Below are positions 49,091-62,048 of a stretch of 64,000 nt of DNA, piece by piece. The notes below the pieces were generated by a model. It made no database searches, had not been told where the DNA came from, and worked only from the letters and a program-made list of their open reading frames with translations. The stretch is taken from the NCBI RefSeq assembly GCF_030272615.1, contig NC_081410.1, positions 187,574,119 through 187,638,118 on the forward strand, in the 5' to 3' direction. Made by a program: the position numbers and the translations under genes. Every line of letters starts with the position of its first letter. Position 1 is the stretch's first letter. The DNA is from Cryptomeria japonica. Its lineage: Eukaryota > Streptophyta > Pinopsida > Cupressales > Cupressaceae.

Positions 49091-49102
49091 TAAGTATCAG
49101 AA
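49091..49102 (+). promoter_or_regulatory. Element C primer-binding site, decayed
   Basis: TAAGTATCAGAAC at this position is the initiator-Met site TGGTATCAGAGC with three G-to-A changes over the 12-base site. Confidence 0.75.
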
Positions 49103-49217
49103 CAAGATTTCCAACACTAGGAACCTTTCTCCATTACGTTTCACTTTAATTATTTAATTATTTAAATTTTCTTCAAAATTATTTATTTATTTCATTTTAT
49201 TTTAATTTCTCATAAGG

Positions 49218-50520
49218 ATGCCTCCGACTACGTGACAAGCTCGTAAGTGCGGTAGGGGTCCTAGACGTGCACGCATGGCACACGAAGATGTTAATAGGGA
49301 GGAATTGATTCTGGAAAGGAACCCAGAGGCTCCTCCCGAACAACCAATTGACCTGAACTGAGATATCTTGGTTTCTCTTCAAGACTTGATAGGGATAGTT
49401 CAGGATAGGCTCCCAGCAATAGATCTTCAGGCAGAACACTAGAATTTTGAGTCATAGATCAATAGTTAGGGAGAAAAGTAGGAGTCTACCTCCTAATCCC
49501 ATAGAGGGTCAGGCTGACCATGAGCTTGAGTCCATTCATCTACCCAGACCACCTCTAGTAGCAGCACCAGTACATTTTGAGAGAGCACGTTGTGATCTTG
49601 GGGATCAAATCAGAGAGGTTTTGCACCTTCAACCACCATCTTTTGGAGAATCTACCGATAGGGTAGAAGCTGAGGCTTGGCTTTTGAGTCTGGATAGGTG
49701 CTTTGCATTGCGTCCCTATGAGAGAAATCTGAAGGCACAAGTCGTGGTTCATCTTTTGAGAGGAACGACTTCCACATGGTGGAGGCAGGTGTACAAGTAT
49801 GGTATAGTTCCAGACAACCTCACTTGGGAGGTCTTTACAGAGAGATTCAGGGACAGATACTTGTCAAAGCACTTCAGGCAGCATAGGATCGATGAGTTCC
49901 ATGATCTCTAGTAGAAGGGTATCTTAGTGACCCAATATGAGAGCAAGTTATTTGAGCTCTTACCTTATGTAGACTACTTGAAGGACAAGAAGCTTCTCAT
50001 CAACCGATTTATCAGGGGATTGAATGCCATAATCCTAGGACCAGTGAGGATGGTAGCTCTAGGAAGCCTTCAGGTTGCCGTGGAGAAGGCCTTGATAGCA
50101 AAGGAGATTCAGGGTAGGCCTCAAGACATGCGGGATCAGTTCCAAAACCAAAACCCTATACCTCAGACTTATGGGTTTCAAAAACCCCACTGGAAGGGTA
50201 ATAAAAGACATTCATTAGGGTCCTTCAAACCCCCTCCTCCACAGTAGCCATAGTAGAATCAGAGGCAATGGCCTCCATAGAGTTAGCAGGGCGTTAAGCC
50301 CAAGAAGTGGAAGATGTAGGGTCCTAGATGAGATCAGTGACCCCAGGTTCCTTACACACCTCCGGCGTGGACTCAGCAGTCCTCCAGGGGTGGGTATAGT
50401 GTTTCAAGTAGAACAGGCAGGCAAGCATACTCTAGGCCATAAGGTGTTCAGTTTCAGGAATGTGGTGCTTGTTTCACTTGTGGAGCCATGGGGCACATGG
50501 CGAGAGAGTATCCTTAGGGT
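49218..50520 (+). pseudogene. Element C gag with stop-riddled Gln-rich region
   Basis: A first ATG at 49218 is followed by stops and a frame change. The capsid core at 49447-49911 contains AEAWLLSLDRCFALRPY and VFTERFRDRYLSKHFR, followed by two TAG codons at the expected Gln-Gln. 49927-50247 continues gag (LLPYVDYLKDKKLLINRFIR). Ten in-frame stops lie at 50245-50517. The knuckle CFTCGAMGHMAREY (50470-50511) has its last Cys changed to Tyr. Confidence 0.88.
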
Positions 50521-50523
50521 CAG

Positions 50524-51130
50524 ATGGCAGGTAGTCAGTGGATGGCAGCATCAGAACCTATAGTTGGGGATATGGGCAATTCCCATAGAGTATTGGTAGC
50601 GGTTGACAACCGCCAAGAAGAACATCAGGCCACAGTTATTAAGGTCACAGATATGATCAGAGGTAGGAGTGTTTCTATCTTGTTTGATTCAGGAGCTATA
50701 GATTCCTTTATATCTCCATTGGTTGTGGAGCATTGCGGGCTAGTGGCAACTAGGCAAGGTGTCAATTGGGAAGTGGAGTTAGCTTCAGGGGCTAGAGTGT
50801 CTATGGAATCAGAGGTTAGGGGATGCCAGCTTCAGATTGGTAGTATAACCACCTTAGTAGACCTTCAAGTTACACCACTTGGATCTTATGGCATCATACA
50901 TGGCATGGATTAGCTATACGCCTATAGAGCCAAGATGGATTGTTGCTAGAAAAAAGATTGAGTGTGAGGATGATCATGGTTCTCCCATAATAATCTTTGG
51001 GATTCAGAGACTCGTATTACTTCATATGATTTCCATAATGCAGCTTAAGTGGAGCATGCGAAAGGGATGCCAATTATTTGCCATCACCATCAGTGATAGA
51101 GAGGAAGAGGATGATAAGGAACCATCTATT
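50524..51130 (+). pseudogene. Element C aspartic protease
   Basis: VSILFDSGAIDSFISPLVV keeps the DSGA active site. TLVDLQVTPLGSYGIIHGMD is the usual end block, after which the frame shifts (50879-51301 takes over). Confidence 0.88.
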
Positions 51131-51770
51131 GATGACCATCCTATCCTTAAAGGATATTCAGACATGTTTTCTTTAGAGCTGCCAGGTATGCCACCCCATA
51201 GAGAGATTGACTTTCACATAGACCTTGTACTGGGAGCTGAGCTAATTTCGAGAGCACCATATAGGATGACCACTAATGAGCTTAATGAGCTCAAGATGTA
51301 GCTTGAAGAACTTTTAGAGAAGGGTCACATTCATCCTAGCGTATCACCTTGGGGTGCACCAGTCATCTTCATAAAGAAGAAGGACGGATCCCTTCAGCTA
51401 TGTATGGATTACTGTCAGTTGAACAAAGTGACCATCAAGAACCGATACCCTTTGCCCATGATCGATGATTTATTTGACCAACTTTAGGGTGCCAAAGTAT
51501 TTTCCAAGATAGATCTTGAAGTCAGGGTATCATCAGTTGAGAATAGTGGAGAGCGATATCCACAAGACCACTTTTCACACTAGGTATGGCCACTATGAGT
51601 TCACCATGGTTCCATTTGGTCTTATGAATGCTCCAATTGTATTCATGAGTCTCATGAATGGGGTATTCCGCACCTTCCTTGACTATTTTGTGATTGTGTT
51701 CCTCAATGACAGATTGATATATTATCAAAATGAGAAGGAGCGTGAGGATGACTTGAGATAGGTATTGCAG
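51130..51770 (+). pseudogene. Element C reverse transcriptase, inactive
   Basis: [39 protein letters not shown], a frameshift at FSKIDL (about 51515) and [19 protein letters not shown] mark RT. The catalytic FLDDILIYS has become FLNDRLIYY: the first metal-binding Asp is Asn. It aligns with the A element RT throughout. Confidence 0.9.
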
Positions 51771-52490
51771 TGTTTGAGAGACAATTAGTTATACGACAAT
51801 TTGTCGAAGTGTGATTTCTTTAGATCTGAGGTCAAATATCTAGGACATGTTATATCCAGTGATGGGATCTCTGTTGACCCATCAAAGATCAGAGGTATTA
51901 TGGATTAGCCAACACCAACTAGTGTAGCCGAAGTTAGGAGCTTCATGGACCTAGTAGGTTATAACCGACGCTTTGTTGAGGGGTTCTCTAGAGTTGCACA
52001 TCCTATTACTTCTCTTCAGTGGAAGGGAAAGAAATTTGAGTGGATAGAAAAGTGTGAGAGGGCCTTTCAAGAACTCAAAAGGCTACTTACTAGTGCACCT
52101 ATCCTTGTAGTGCCAGATACCTCAGCTGACTTCATGGTTTGTGCAGATGCTTCCCTAGAGGGTTTAGGAGCAATCCTCATGTAGGATGGTAGAGCTATAG
52201 CATATAAGTCTAGGAAACTTAAGAATCATGAGCTTAACTACCCTACTCATGACCTTTCACTTGTAATAGTAGTGCTTGCACTTGTGAGGTGGAGACACTT
52301 CCTTTTGGGTCATCATTTTGAGATTCATTCAGATCATCATAGTTTATAGTACATATTCACTCAGCCTAATCTTAATGCTTGTCAAAGAAGATGGATGGAG
52401 TTTTTATGCGAGTATGATTTTGATGTTCACTACATCAAAGGGAAAGAAAATGTAGTTGCAGATGCCTTGAGTAGGAGACATCATGAGGTA
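51771..52490 (+). pseudogene. Element C RT connection and RNase H
   Basis: LVGYNRRFVEGFSRVAHPIT, KCERAFQELKRLLTSAPIL and FMVCADASLEGLGAILM precede a TAG for Gln at 52182-52184. [20 protein letters not shown] follows. Confidence 0.88.
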
Positions 52491-53660
52491 TACTCCATGT
52501 CTATGGGCATAGATTTGATAGATCGTATATTGCAGTGGTTGCTAGAGGATGAATGGTATTTAGAGGTTTCTCAGGTGATGCGATCTCAGGAGACCCTAGA
52601 GGGAAAGTATGTTGATTATTCTTTAGAGTCTGATGGACTATTACTCCATAGAGGTCGCATCTATGTACATTCTTCCAGGGAATTGTGAGAGTTCATTGTG
52701 ACGGAGGCTCATAGAGCTCCTTATGCAGCACACCCCAGAGTTAAGAAGATGCATGCAAATTTGAGACAGTTATATCATTGGCCAGGTATGTGGCAACTTA
52801 TTGCTGAGTTAGTCGCCCGATGTCTTGAGTGTCAAAGAGTCAAGGCGGAGCACTGCCATCTAGGTGGGTTGCTCCAGTCTCATGCTATACCAGAGTGGAA
52901 GTGGGATACTATATCCATGGATTTCATCATTGGTCTTCCCATGTCATCTCGTTGCCATGATGCCATCTTGGTGACAGTTGACAAGTTGACCAAAGTGGCC
53001 CACTTCTCACCAGTTCAGACTACCTTCACAACACTAGCAATGGCACAGGTATTCTTATGAGACCTTGTCAGAATTCATGGCATCCCACGCAAGATTATTT
53101 GTAATAGGGATTCCCTCTTCACTTCTTCCTTTTGGAAGGCATTACAGGTAGCAATGGGCACCAAACTCAATTTCGGCATAGACTATCATCTGGAAATGGA
53201 TGGACAGATAGAGAGGGTTAACTAGGTGTTAGAGGATATGCTTCATATGTACGTCATGGACCACCAGACCAGATGGGAAGAATACCTTCCCTTGGTAGAG
53301 TTTGCCTATAACAATGGGCATCACACTTCTTTGGGGATGCCACCCTTTCAGGATTTGTACAACAGGCCTTGTAGAACACCATTGAGTTGGGACTGCATTG
53401 AGGACAGTGTAGCTATCGGTCCTGAGATAGTTTGAGATATGGAGCAGCAGGTGGATTTGACTAGACACCATCTTAGAGAGGTCCATGATACATAGAAGAA
53501 GTATGTAGATGCAAAGAGGATAGATCGTAGCTTCTTGGTTGGGGACAAAGTCCTCTTGAGAGTGCGATCGCATAAGAGCCCAATCCATTATGGAAAGGGT
53601 TCTAAGCTTGCACCTCACTTTGTAGGACCATTTCAGATCCTTGAGAAGATAGGGCCAGTT
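52395..53660 (+). pseudogene. Element C integrase
   Basis: The zinc finger is HRAPYAAHPRVKKMH ... CLECQRVKAEH (52698-52860). The core starts ISMDFIIGLPM and keeps the Glu in GQIERVN, but IISDRDP has become IICNRDS, so the second catalytic Asp is Asn. The C-terminal blocks KVLLRVR.HKSP and KLAPHFVGPFQIL are interrupted by stops. Confidence 0.92.
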
Positions 53661-53675
53661 GCTTAGAATTTAGCT

Positions 53676-53936
53676 TTGCCACCTAGCCTGTCACGCATCC
53701 ACGATTTGTTTCATGTAACAGTTTTGACGAAGTATATTTATGATGAGTCTCATATTCTAGATTGTGATGCCTTGCAGGTGCAGTCAGATGTGCAGATATC
53801 TTTGGAGCCCATTCATATTTTGGCTCGCTGGACATTGGCCCTTCGAGGTCGAGAGTTGGACCAGGTTAGGGTCCAGTGGGATTGCTATGATGAGGTTACA
53901 ACATCATGGGAGGACGCAACATGTATGAGACCTTAG
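53676..53936 (+). pseudogene. Element C chromodomain-like C-terminus
   Basis: After LPPSLSRIHDLFHVTVL, the tail reads ILARWTLALRGRELDQVRVQ, WDCYDEVTTSWEDA, the chromovirus chromodomain-like pattern also seen in A. It ends at a TAG at 53934-53936. Confidence 0.78.
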
Positions 53937-53980
53937 TACCCCCATCTTTTTGATGAACTCTAGGAGGAAGTTCATGCCTA

Positions 53981-53991
53981 GAGGGGGAGGG
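53981..53991 (+). promoter_or_regulatory. Element C polypurine tract
   Basis: GAGGGGGAGGG immediately before the 3' LTR. Confidence 0.9.
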
Positions 53992-56845
53992 TGTGAGGCC
54001 CTACTCTGACCCATCCTAGCATTTCAGTTATTTTCATGTTGGACCTATTATTGATGCTTCATTTCTATGCATTATGGATATAGAATTTTATATGATCCCA
54101 GGATTGGATAACATTGATATGGTGTATGTCATTTATTTTGATTTGTAGGACTTTATTATGATGTTAGAAATATGAATGCATGTCTTATGAATGGTTGAAA
54201 TTTATGAGGATTATGATAATGTCGTTAAGTGAATTGCTTTATGTGGATTTTACTGGATATATGGTAATTTGATTAATATGATGGAAATTGTATGCAGAGT
54301 GACTAAATTGTATTCTTTTTATATGTTAAATTTATATGTGGTTATTTGGGAATTACGAATGTGTAAAATGAGATGTGCAGGAAAACTAATCCATGTAACC
54401 ATGGAAACTATACGGAGAATCAAGCCTAGACCTTTGTGTGTTGGTGAAGCCAGGGTTGTCTATTTGGAAAGACAACACCCTATATGTATTGTGTTTTATT
54501 CATAAACGTAAATGTTTGAATATGTGTTAAATTGTATTTATTTAATTGTTTAATCCAAAAAGAGACATTTGCCATGTGTAATCAAGTAATGTATTTTTAT
54601 TGTGTCACTTGACACGTGTTGTAAAGAGTGTTGACAATGACATGTCTCTTGGAGGGAAATTGTTTCAACCAATGCTTTTTTTCAAATATTTGAGTGTGGT
54701 CCTAGATTAGTCTTGGGTAGAGAGCCTTTGGAGTGGTCAACTCAAGTTTGACCCGTAGGTAAACTTCAGGTGGGTTTCTAAGGGGTCAAATTGACTCCTA
54801 GGGTTAGTTTAGGGGCTTTTCCAAAGGTCCATATGGTATACCTACAGGTTAGGGGCAATTTTAAGCATGTGACCACTCCCATGTGATTGTTTAGTCACCT
54901 CAAAAAATGATTTTTCCAAGATGGATGAAATCCAACTTTGGAGGATTCCACCTAGGCTAGACAACCTTCCTTTCTTGTGTCAGTTCCTCTTCCCCACTTT
55001 CTCTTCCCCTTTTTCAGTTGCCAGTTTTAGTAAGTCTATAAGAGGTTGGGAAAACCAACCAATGTGAGCTCACACTCTATCCAAGAGGTTGGAAAGAGTG
55101 AGAGGAGCCTTCTTAGGGAAGGGTTTGAGACTTAGGATGGCAATCACCCACTCTCCATCTTTGGAGACTTAGAATCTTGAGATGTTTGGAATTTTAGTAT
55201 AGGAAATTTTAGTTAAGTCTTGAGAAGGAAGAAGTTGTAGATTTGGGGAGCTCTCCTACAAACTTCCTTTGCATCATTTTGGCAAATTCAAGGTTGGTTG
55301 AATCACTACCTCATGTACGTTGTAAATTTTGAAAAGATTGTATGTTGCATTTGTTCTTCCATTGTTGTTTTTATTTGTGTAGGAAGATGTTGTGTTCTTC
55401 CCTATGTATTTTTGGTTGAGTTTTTATATTAATGTTTTGGGAGTTTTCAAGGCCAAACTCACCCTTGGGAGGGTAGAGTGGCCTTGGGGTGAAGGGTTGT
55501 TTGAGAGCCTATGAGTGAGAGGCTCTCTTTGGAAGAGAGTGATTCACAAGGGATTTTTGTGACCCTTGCTGCATAGTGATTTGTTTATGCAATGTGGGTC
55601 ATAAGGGGAGTTTTGTTGGCTTGTATGCCTTGGGGGTCATAAGGAATTGTTGGGACAAGTTTGGAACTTGTGGATGTGTTTCTTGGTTGCCTTGCAATGA
55701 CAATATGTTGTCCTATTTGCAGATTTCTCCTCAAGGTACTTAGTCCACCTTCACCCCATTTGAAAAGGCACATATGTGATGTTGTTTAGCCATGGGATGG
55801 GACTATGAATGTTGTGAAGTTGTCTTGCTTATTTTTGTATTTCTTGTGTGTATCCCGTTTGGGTCTTGGTTCTTCTAGCTCGGGGGTGGCTTCTAGTAAG
55901 CCTAGCTTGGGAGGTGAGCCTCCATAGTCACAACCTATAAGTTTCAATGTAGGTTTGCTTGGAAAAAGATTCGAAAGGGAAAGCTTGGAGATGATCATAT
56001 TTCTTATGTATTTAGTTGCAAAAATATATGTATTTGGGAAGCCCTCATTTAGTAGAAATGAGAGGCTAAGTTTGGAATCTACCTATTGGTAAAAGTTTAG
56101 CACGATGTATTAAATGTATTTATTGGTCTATGTTTTATCATGAAACAAGATGTATTCTTTTATTAGATTTTGATCTTGCAAAGAAAAAATAAAATAAAAT
56201 TTGAAGGTATATTTCTATAGATATTGAGATATTTTTTATTCGTATTTTCTTCTTGAAATGAAAATTATTTCTTCCTTATAGCTATTGTAAAAGAGAGGAA
56301 ATAAATAAAATGTTGAAGCATAGATGTTAGTAAACAAGAATAAACATTTATATCTATCTATTGTTCATAATACAAAATAATGTAAATAGGTTTTAGAGTG
56401 TATGTTAGTATTGCATCACATCATGTTGTCTATGGATTAAATGATTTTAGACAATATTAGTTGCAGCTGTAATAAATTAATTTCTGCTAATTTTTCCATT
56501 TTGTAAATGCAGTAAATAAATCTAGTTATAGTTATTTAACTCAAATTTTAACTATATGTCTTTTAAAAGAGAAAGAAATAAATTTACTCTAATCTGTTAT
56601 TTTAAAATAACCTACTTTAATGCTTTCAAATAAATAGAGTTAGACTTAAGAAAATATCTTGATATTCATATACTTGAGTAAATGTATGTTGCTAAGTTAA
56701 AAAAAATGAGATTAAGTTTTAAATGTCTTTATATTTAAAAATCACACATATGCATATATATTTATATACTTTAAACTTTTGAAAATGAAATATTTAGTTA
56801 TTTGATATTTTTGGTTTATTTATTTTTACAATCATTTATAAGTTT

Positions 56846-56884
56846 ATATATATATATATATATACATATATATATGTATAGATA

Positions 56885-56924
<40 letters not shown>

Positions 56925-56945
56925 CATATATATTTATATATATAC

Positions 56946-56995
<50 letters not shown>
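56846..56995. repeat. (TA)n and (GA)n microsatellite
   Basis: TA repeats with C/G interruptions end in about 20 bp of GA repeats, at the position matching 37083-37400. Confidence 0.95.
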
Positions 56996-56996
<1 letters not shown>

Positions 56997-57063
56997 TAAC
57001 CCTTCTCCGTGCCCTGGAGCCGAAGCTCCCTGCTGGCTGCTTTGGGGCCACTCGGAGCCCTCT

Positions 57064-57310
57064 GTGGGCCGTGACCCATAGGGGCGACCTCGGTCGCCAC
57101 TGTAGGCCGAGAACCACAGGGGCGCTCATGGTGCTACTGTGGGCTGAGACCCACAGGGGTGCTCATGACGCCACTGCGGGTCACGACCTGTAGGGGTGGA
57201 CTCGGCCGCTACTGTGGGTTGTGCCCCATAGGGATGTTGCGGTGCCACTGTGGGTCGCGACCCCAAGTGGTGGCCTCGGCCACCACTGCGGGTGGCCGCT
57301 ACCACCGCCA
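57064..57310. repeat. GC-rich ~37-bp tandem array, second copy
   Basis: Seven units matching the array at 47037-47285 in order, with scattered substitutions. Confidence 0.92.
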
Positions 57311-58259
57311 TTGAAATATGTCACCACCTCCTTTCTTTCCGCCATATTCTTACACCTGCATAAAGTTACAATGTTTGTTAGTAGCAAAGTAACCCTAACC
57401 CAACTTCGGGTCAGGGTTAAGTTTGATGAGGTAGAAAAGAATGGATAGGTATAGATTTTATAAATTTTAGTTAGGGTTCATAGATAATATTATATTAAAT
57501 TAAATAATATGGGGGGGGGAAACTTTTCAAATATGAAAAGGATAACCCCCATTTCTACATTGTCAATGTTTTTGAAATGAACATTTTCTATTATTAACTA
57601 AGAGGTATTTGTCCTTAAGGCATCTTTTATTTCAGACAATTATTTCTATGCTTACTATATATATATATATGGATGTTTAGGTTAAATTATTTTTGGAAAT
57701 TTTATTAATGGGAATTATTAAAAGAATAATCTAAAATTTTAGTGTATAGGGGTTATATTGGTCAATGTTAAATATTAGGTATTTTATAATTGTAAGGAAC
57801 CCAAGTTGATATTTCGGGAAACGAATCTTTAGGCAATTGTTTTAGTTAACTTTATAGTCAAGTCCAATCGCATTATTTACCTTTGCTCAAATGATTATTT
57901 AAATTTAATAATCTAAATGCTAACATTATTTTAATTATTCCAAGGAGAAATTAAATATTATTTGAGATAATTAATATCTCTTGGCTAATAAGTTAAGGAT
58001 TATTTGGCTAAATTAATTTATAAATTAATAAAGTGGTAATGACACTTTTTGGAGAATTATTTCCACATTAAATTGTTATCACATGCACGGTTAAGTTAAT
58101 TAAATCAACTTTAGTAAACCACTCTTTTATTTCCTGAGTTAACCTTTAGTTAAGACAAAACTTAATTGTTCCATCTTTATTATAGGGCATTTAGTTTTAT
58201 TAGGATGTTTTAAGACAAAAATGTTGTTCCATTTTTTTCCCAAAAGTTTAGGGATTACA

Positions 58260-61200
58260 CCCCCATTCGACCATAGTCATGCTCAAGTGAGAATTGTTAG
58301 TCATCCGTCGGTATTCCTTTTGGTAGGGTATGGAGGTTGTTTGTCTGTCTAGCTTTGTTGGGTTGTGTGTTTTGTGTGTAGTTAAATTCAGTATTTAATT
58401 TAATTTAATGTGTGTTATTTTACAGACTAAATTAAATGGGTTCCTTTTATGCAATTTATCGTTAATTAGAATTGCTCAATTCAAGTTGGTAGCAAGTTCG
58501 ATTAAATGGTTAATCTTAACGATGAATTTATTCAATTTATGCTTTTGGAAAGGAAAGATTTAAATTTCTTCGAAATAGAAATAATTTAATCTCTTTGGCA
58601 TTTTGGAATAGAAAGGTTAATTTCAATTATTTGAGAAAATGAATTTATCATATAAGCAATTTTGATTAATGGTTATTTTCAAAATTGTAAATTAAAACAT
58701 TTGAATTTTGGGATTTTATTTTAAATGAAAATATTTTAAATTCAAAAATGGGATTTTTGGTCAAAACTTTTCCCATTTAACCTAGGTTTTGGAAAAATAT
58801 TACGGAGGATTATTTTGGAGAGTATTTTTGGAAAAATATTTTTGGAATGAAAATTTGGGGATTTTCGAAGAGAAGAAACTTCTTGAGCTTGAAGGCTGGG
58901 CTCTTCATCAGATCTTTTCCAGGATTGCTAAATGAGGTAGGATTATGTTTATCACTTTGGTTCTTTGTTTAATCAAATATTGGGTTTGGTTGTTCTCCAT
59001 GTATTTTTGGTTTAAATCTCCATTGAATGCTCTGAGGATTATGTTTTATTGGGAAATTAGTTCGGAGTTTGGCAGATAGGTTGAATCATTGTGTGAGAGA
59101 TGGTTCTTTTTGGCCCAAATATGATGTTTGGTTGAGGAAAAATTTCCTATTTTAGCCTGGTTAATCAAAAAAAAATTATATTTTTGAATGCCATGGACAT
59201 TCTAGAAAATATATTTTAGTCTCTGTATGAGACTATGAATTAATGAAATCTAGGGTTTTCAGCTTTTTTAAAAAAAAAGAGTTTGTATAAAAAAAATAAA
59301 ATAAAATTTTAAATGATTTTTTTTAATTTTAACAGGGCGGATTTAGGGTTTGGAGGGTGGAGGAGCCGAGGCTCAACCTGCACCCCCCTCCCTTCCCTTC
59401 CCCTCCATGGACCATTTTTGGGAGGTCGGCGACCACTGGTGATCGCAAAGCTCTGCGACCACTGTGTGGTCGCAAAGTCCTGCAACCCCGTGGTGGCTAG
59501 GGCACGACCGCCCCAACTCCCATGGATGGGAGGTGGGCCTACAAGTGCCCCTTTGTTATTTTTTATTTTTTATTTTTTTAAATTAAAAAAATATATATAT
59601 GCATCACAATTTCATTTTTTTTTAAGTTTTTAATATTATTTTATTAAAGAAAAAGTTTTTAATATAGTTTTTTATTATTAATTATTATTTAATATATATT
59701 TCATTAATCGAGGATTAATATATATATTAATTAATACTTAATTTGTAAATTTTATTATTAATTATTAATTTTATATATTTTTATTAATCACGGATTAATA
59801 AATATATATATATATATATATAAATTAATATTTAATTTGTACTTTTCTCTATGTATGCAAGGAAGTATCAGTTTAGTTAGGAAATGACTATCAATTTTTA
59901 TTTTCCTTTGTATTGTATATTTCCATTTTTGGAAAGTATATGCTTGTTTTGCAGATATGAGAGTGGTTTATTTATTTCTAAAAAGAATAAGAATGATGTT
60001 TTATTTTGAACAATAAATATCAAATGATAGTTGATAAATTTGAATATTTGATTTTATATCATTGGGTGTTCTACATATAGAATATTTAATTAATATGATT
60101 TTGGTTGAAAACTCATGAGGAAGTATTTATATAAATGTTATGATGCAAATGAACTTTAGTGTGTTAGTAAATCATGAATGACCTATATCTAGACAAGGTA
60201 GACAACCTGCAATCAAACTTAGATCCTTTAGAAAACCGGATCGATTGTTGTGTGTAAACAATAGGAAAAAAGACTGTCTTTTCTGATTTATGCCTATGCA
60301 TGTTTAATTTTCTGCATTTGCATTTGCTTAAGAGATGGCAAGTCCTTGATTGTGATTGTTGGCTACTGTCATATGTTGATTTGGGTACCTTCTTATGGAC
60401 TTGATCTTGAGCTTTATCTATTTTCTTGTGATGGTGTTGTATCCAGTCATGTCCTTTATGCGGGTGTCGAATGTTGATTCGTGGTTGACCATAGTTGGTC
60501 AGGCCTCTAGTTAGAGTACCGTTAGTCAGTGCACCTCATATGAAGTCTTGTTTGACCAAGTGGGTATTCCTATCGTTTTGAACTCTATATGCTTGACCTT
60601 GTGTATTCCTAGGTTTTAGGAGTTTGTTGGGTTATGGTCTAGTGTCATATGGGAAAGTGGCTTTTGATTGGGGGTCACGTCCAAAGTGGTTGTTGGGTGA
60701 CCCATCAAAATTGTCTAAATAAGTGATAACCTAATATCTTATTAGAGAGTTTAGATGATGGAATCACTAAGTAAGATAATTGTGCCTCACTCATGGGATG
60801 AGTGCTAGTATAGACTCGACATGCAGTGAGAAGGCCTGAAATGGCAAACCATCAACCTTGTCTTCATGAAAGGATGTATGGGTCCACATGAGGCTTGGAT
60901 GGGCTTGAGGTTCAAAATAGGTTGCCATGGTAACCCAGTGGATGGGGTCAGAACCAATGAGAACCTGCCATGGTAACCATACCAGGTTATGTGATGACAC
61001 TTGTGCCTTATGTTCGCTAGTGCATTGTTGTGTTGTCTTTGATAGGAGCACTATGGTGGAGTCATCTTGTTTTTTATGCCCTTGTGAGAACCTAATATAC
61101 ATGCTAGACCTTGGGTTGTGAAGATTTCATTTCATGGGTGCTCCAGTAGATCTTTTGTAATTGCTTCTTATTATGTTCAGTTGCATCCTTTCCTATTCAG

Positions 61201-62048
61201 GGATCTTTCATGTATTTATTTGACCGATGTGGTCAAATGTATTATTGGTTTTTGTATGCCTTGATGGCAGGATGTAAATGATGTGAACCTTATGTATTCT
61301 TCAACCATTTTATTATCAGAGGGGTCTTGCAGTTGAGCAAACCCAGAGATGTAGCCCACTAGGGGTGAACTCCAATATCATTTCGGTGTTATGTGATGTT
61401 ATGTTCTTATGTTTTATTTTTAATTTAGCGTATATGGATGGCATTATGTTAGAATGTATAATGTGGATTAGTTGAAGTTAATCTTAAATGCATGTATATA
61501 GTCATCTTAGTAAATATAGTAATTTGGATCATGAAAGAATGCAGATTTGAATAATGGAATGTATTCAAATATTGATAATGCAATTAAGTATGCGTGGAAA
61601 GTATTCATTAGTTTATGATGAAATTAACTTACATTATGAAATTAGATGCATGACTTATGTTTTAATGAAAAGTTTGAATGTAATTTATGGTTAAATTTTA
61701 TTGGATGAACCTTATCATGCTATCTATACTTTTAACCTCAAAGGGTTAACCTTATCATGTTATCTATTATTTTATCTTACTGAAAGAATTTATCCTTGTT
61801 TAAGTACTATTTTGTCATTAAGTCAATCAGCTTAATTGAATTAATTAGCATGACTTGAGTTAAATGTTGAATTAAGTAATCACATTGGGAAACTCTTTAG
61901 GTTTTATTTAAGTCTTCCGCTATGGTATTTGAGCTTATGATAACTCGTTGTATCATTTTGTTGTGTTTAATTTCAAAAAAAATTATTTTGCACTCTATTC
62001 TTGTGTTTTTAGCTTAATCCCTTTGGGGTTTCTTGGTGGGGCATTACA
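58260..62048 (+). repeat. Element D second LTR, remaining part
   Basis: It resumes the D LTR interrupted at 34222 and ends GGTGGGGCATTACA at 62048. With the first part it totals about 4125 bp against 4314 bp for the first LTR. Much of the difference is in the minisatellite (59425-59510) and AT tracts. Confidence 0.93.

Larger units (their letters stand above)
53992..58259 (+). repeat. Element C 3' LTR, complete, 4268 bp
   Basis: It starts TGTGAGGCCCTAC and ends GGGATTACA, and is collinear with 34223-37522 plus 47017-49088. It holds a TA/GA microsatellite (56846-56995), the 37-bp GC array (57064-57310) and the hairpin. The flanks (ACCCT / CCCCC) fit a decayed target duplication in D. No gene is seen. 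Confidence 0.94.

Noticed and set aside
60791-61121. Short frames at 60791-61121 and 29063-29281
   Set aside because: They lie in a shared non-coding LTR module; their encoded sequences are not maintained between the two D LTRs.
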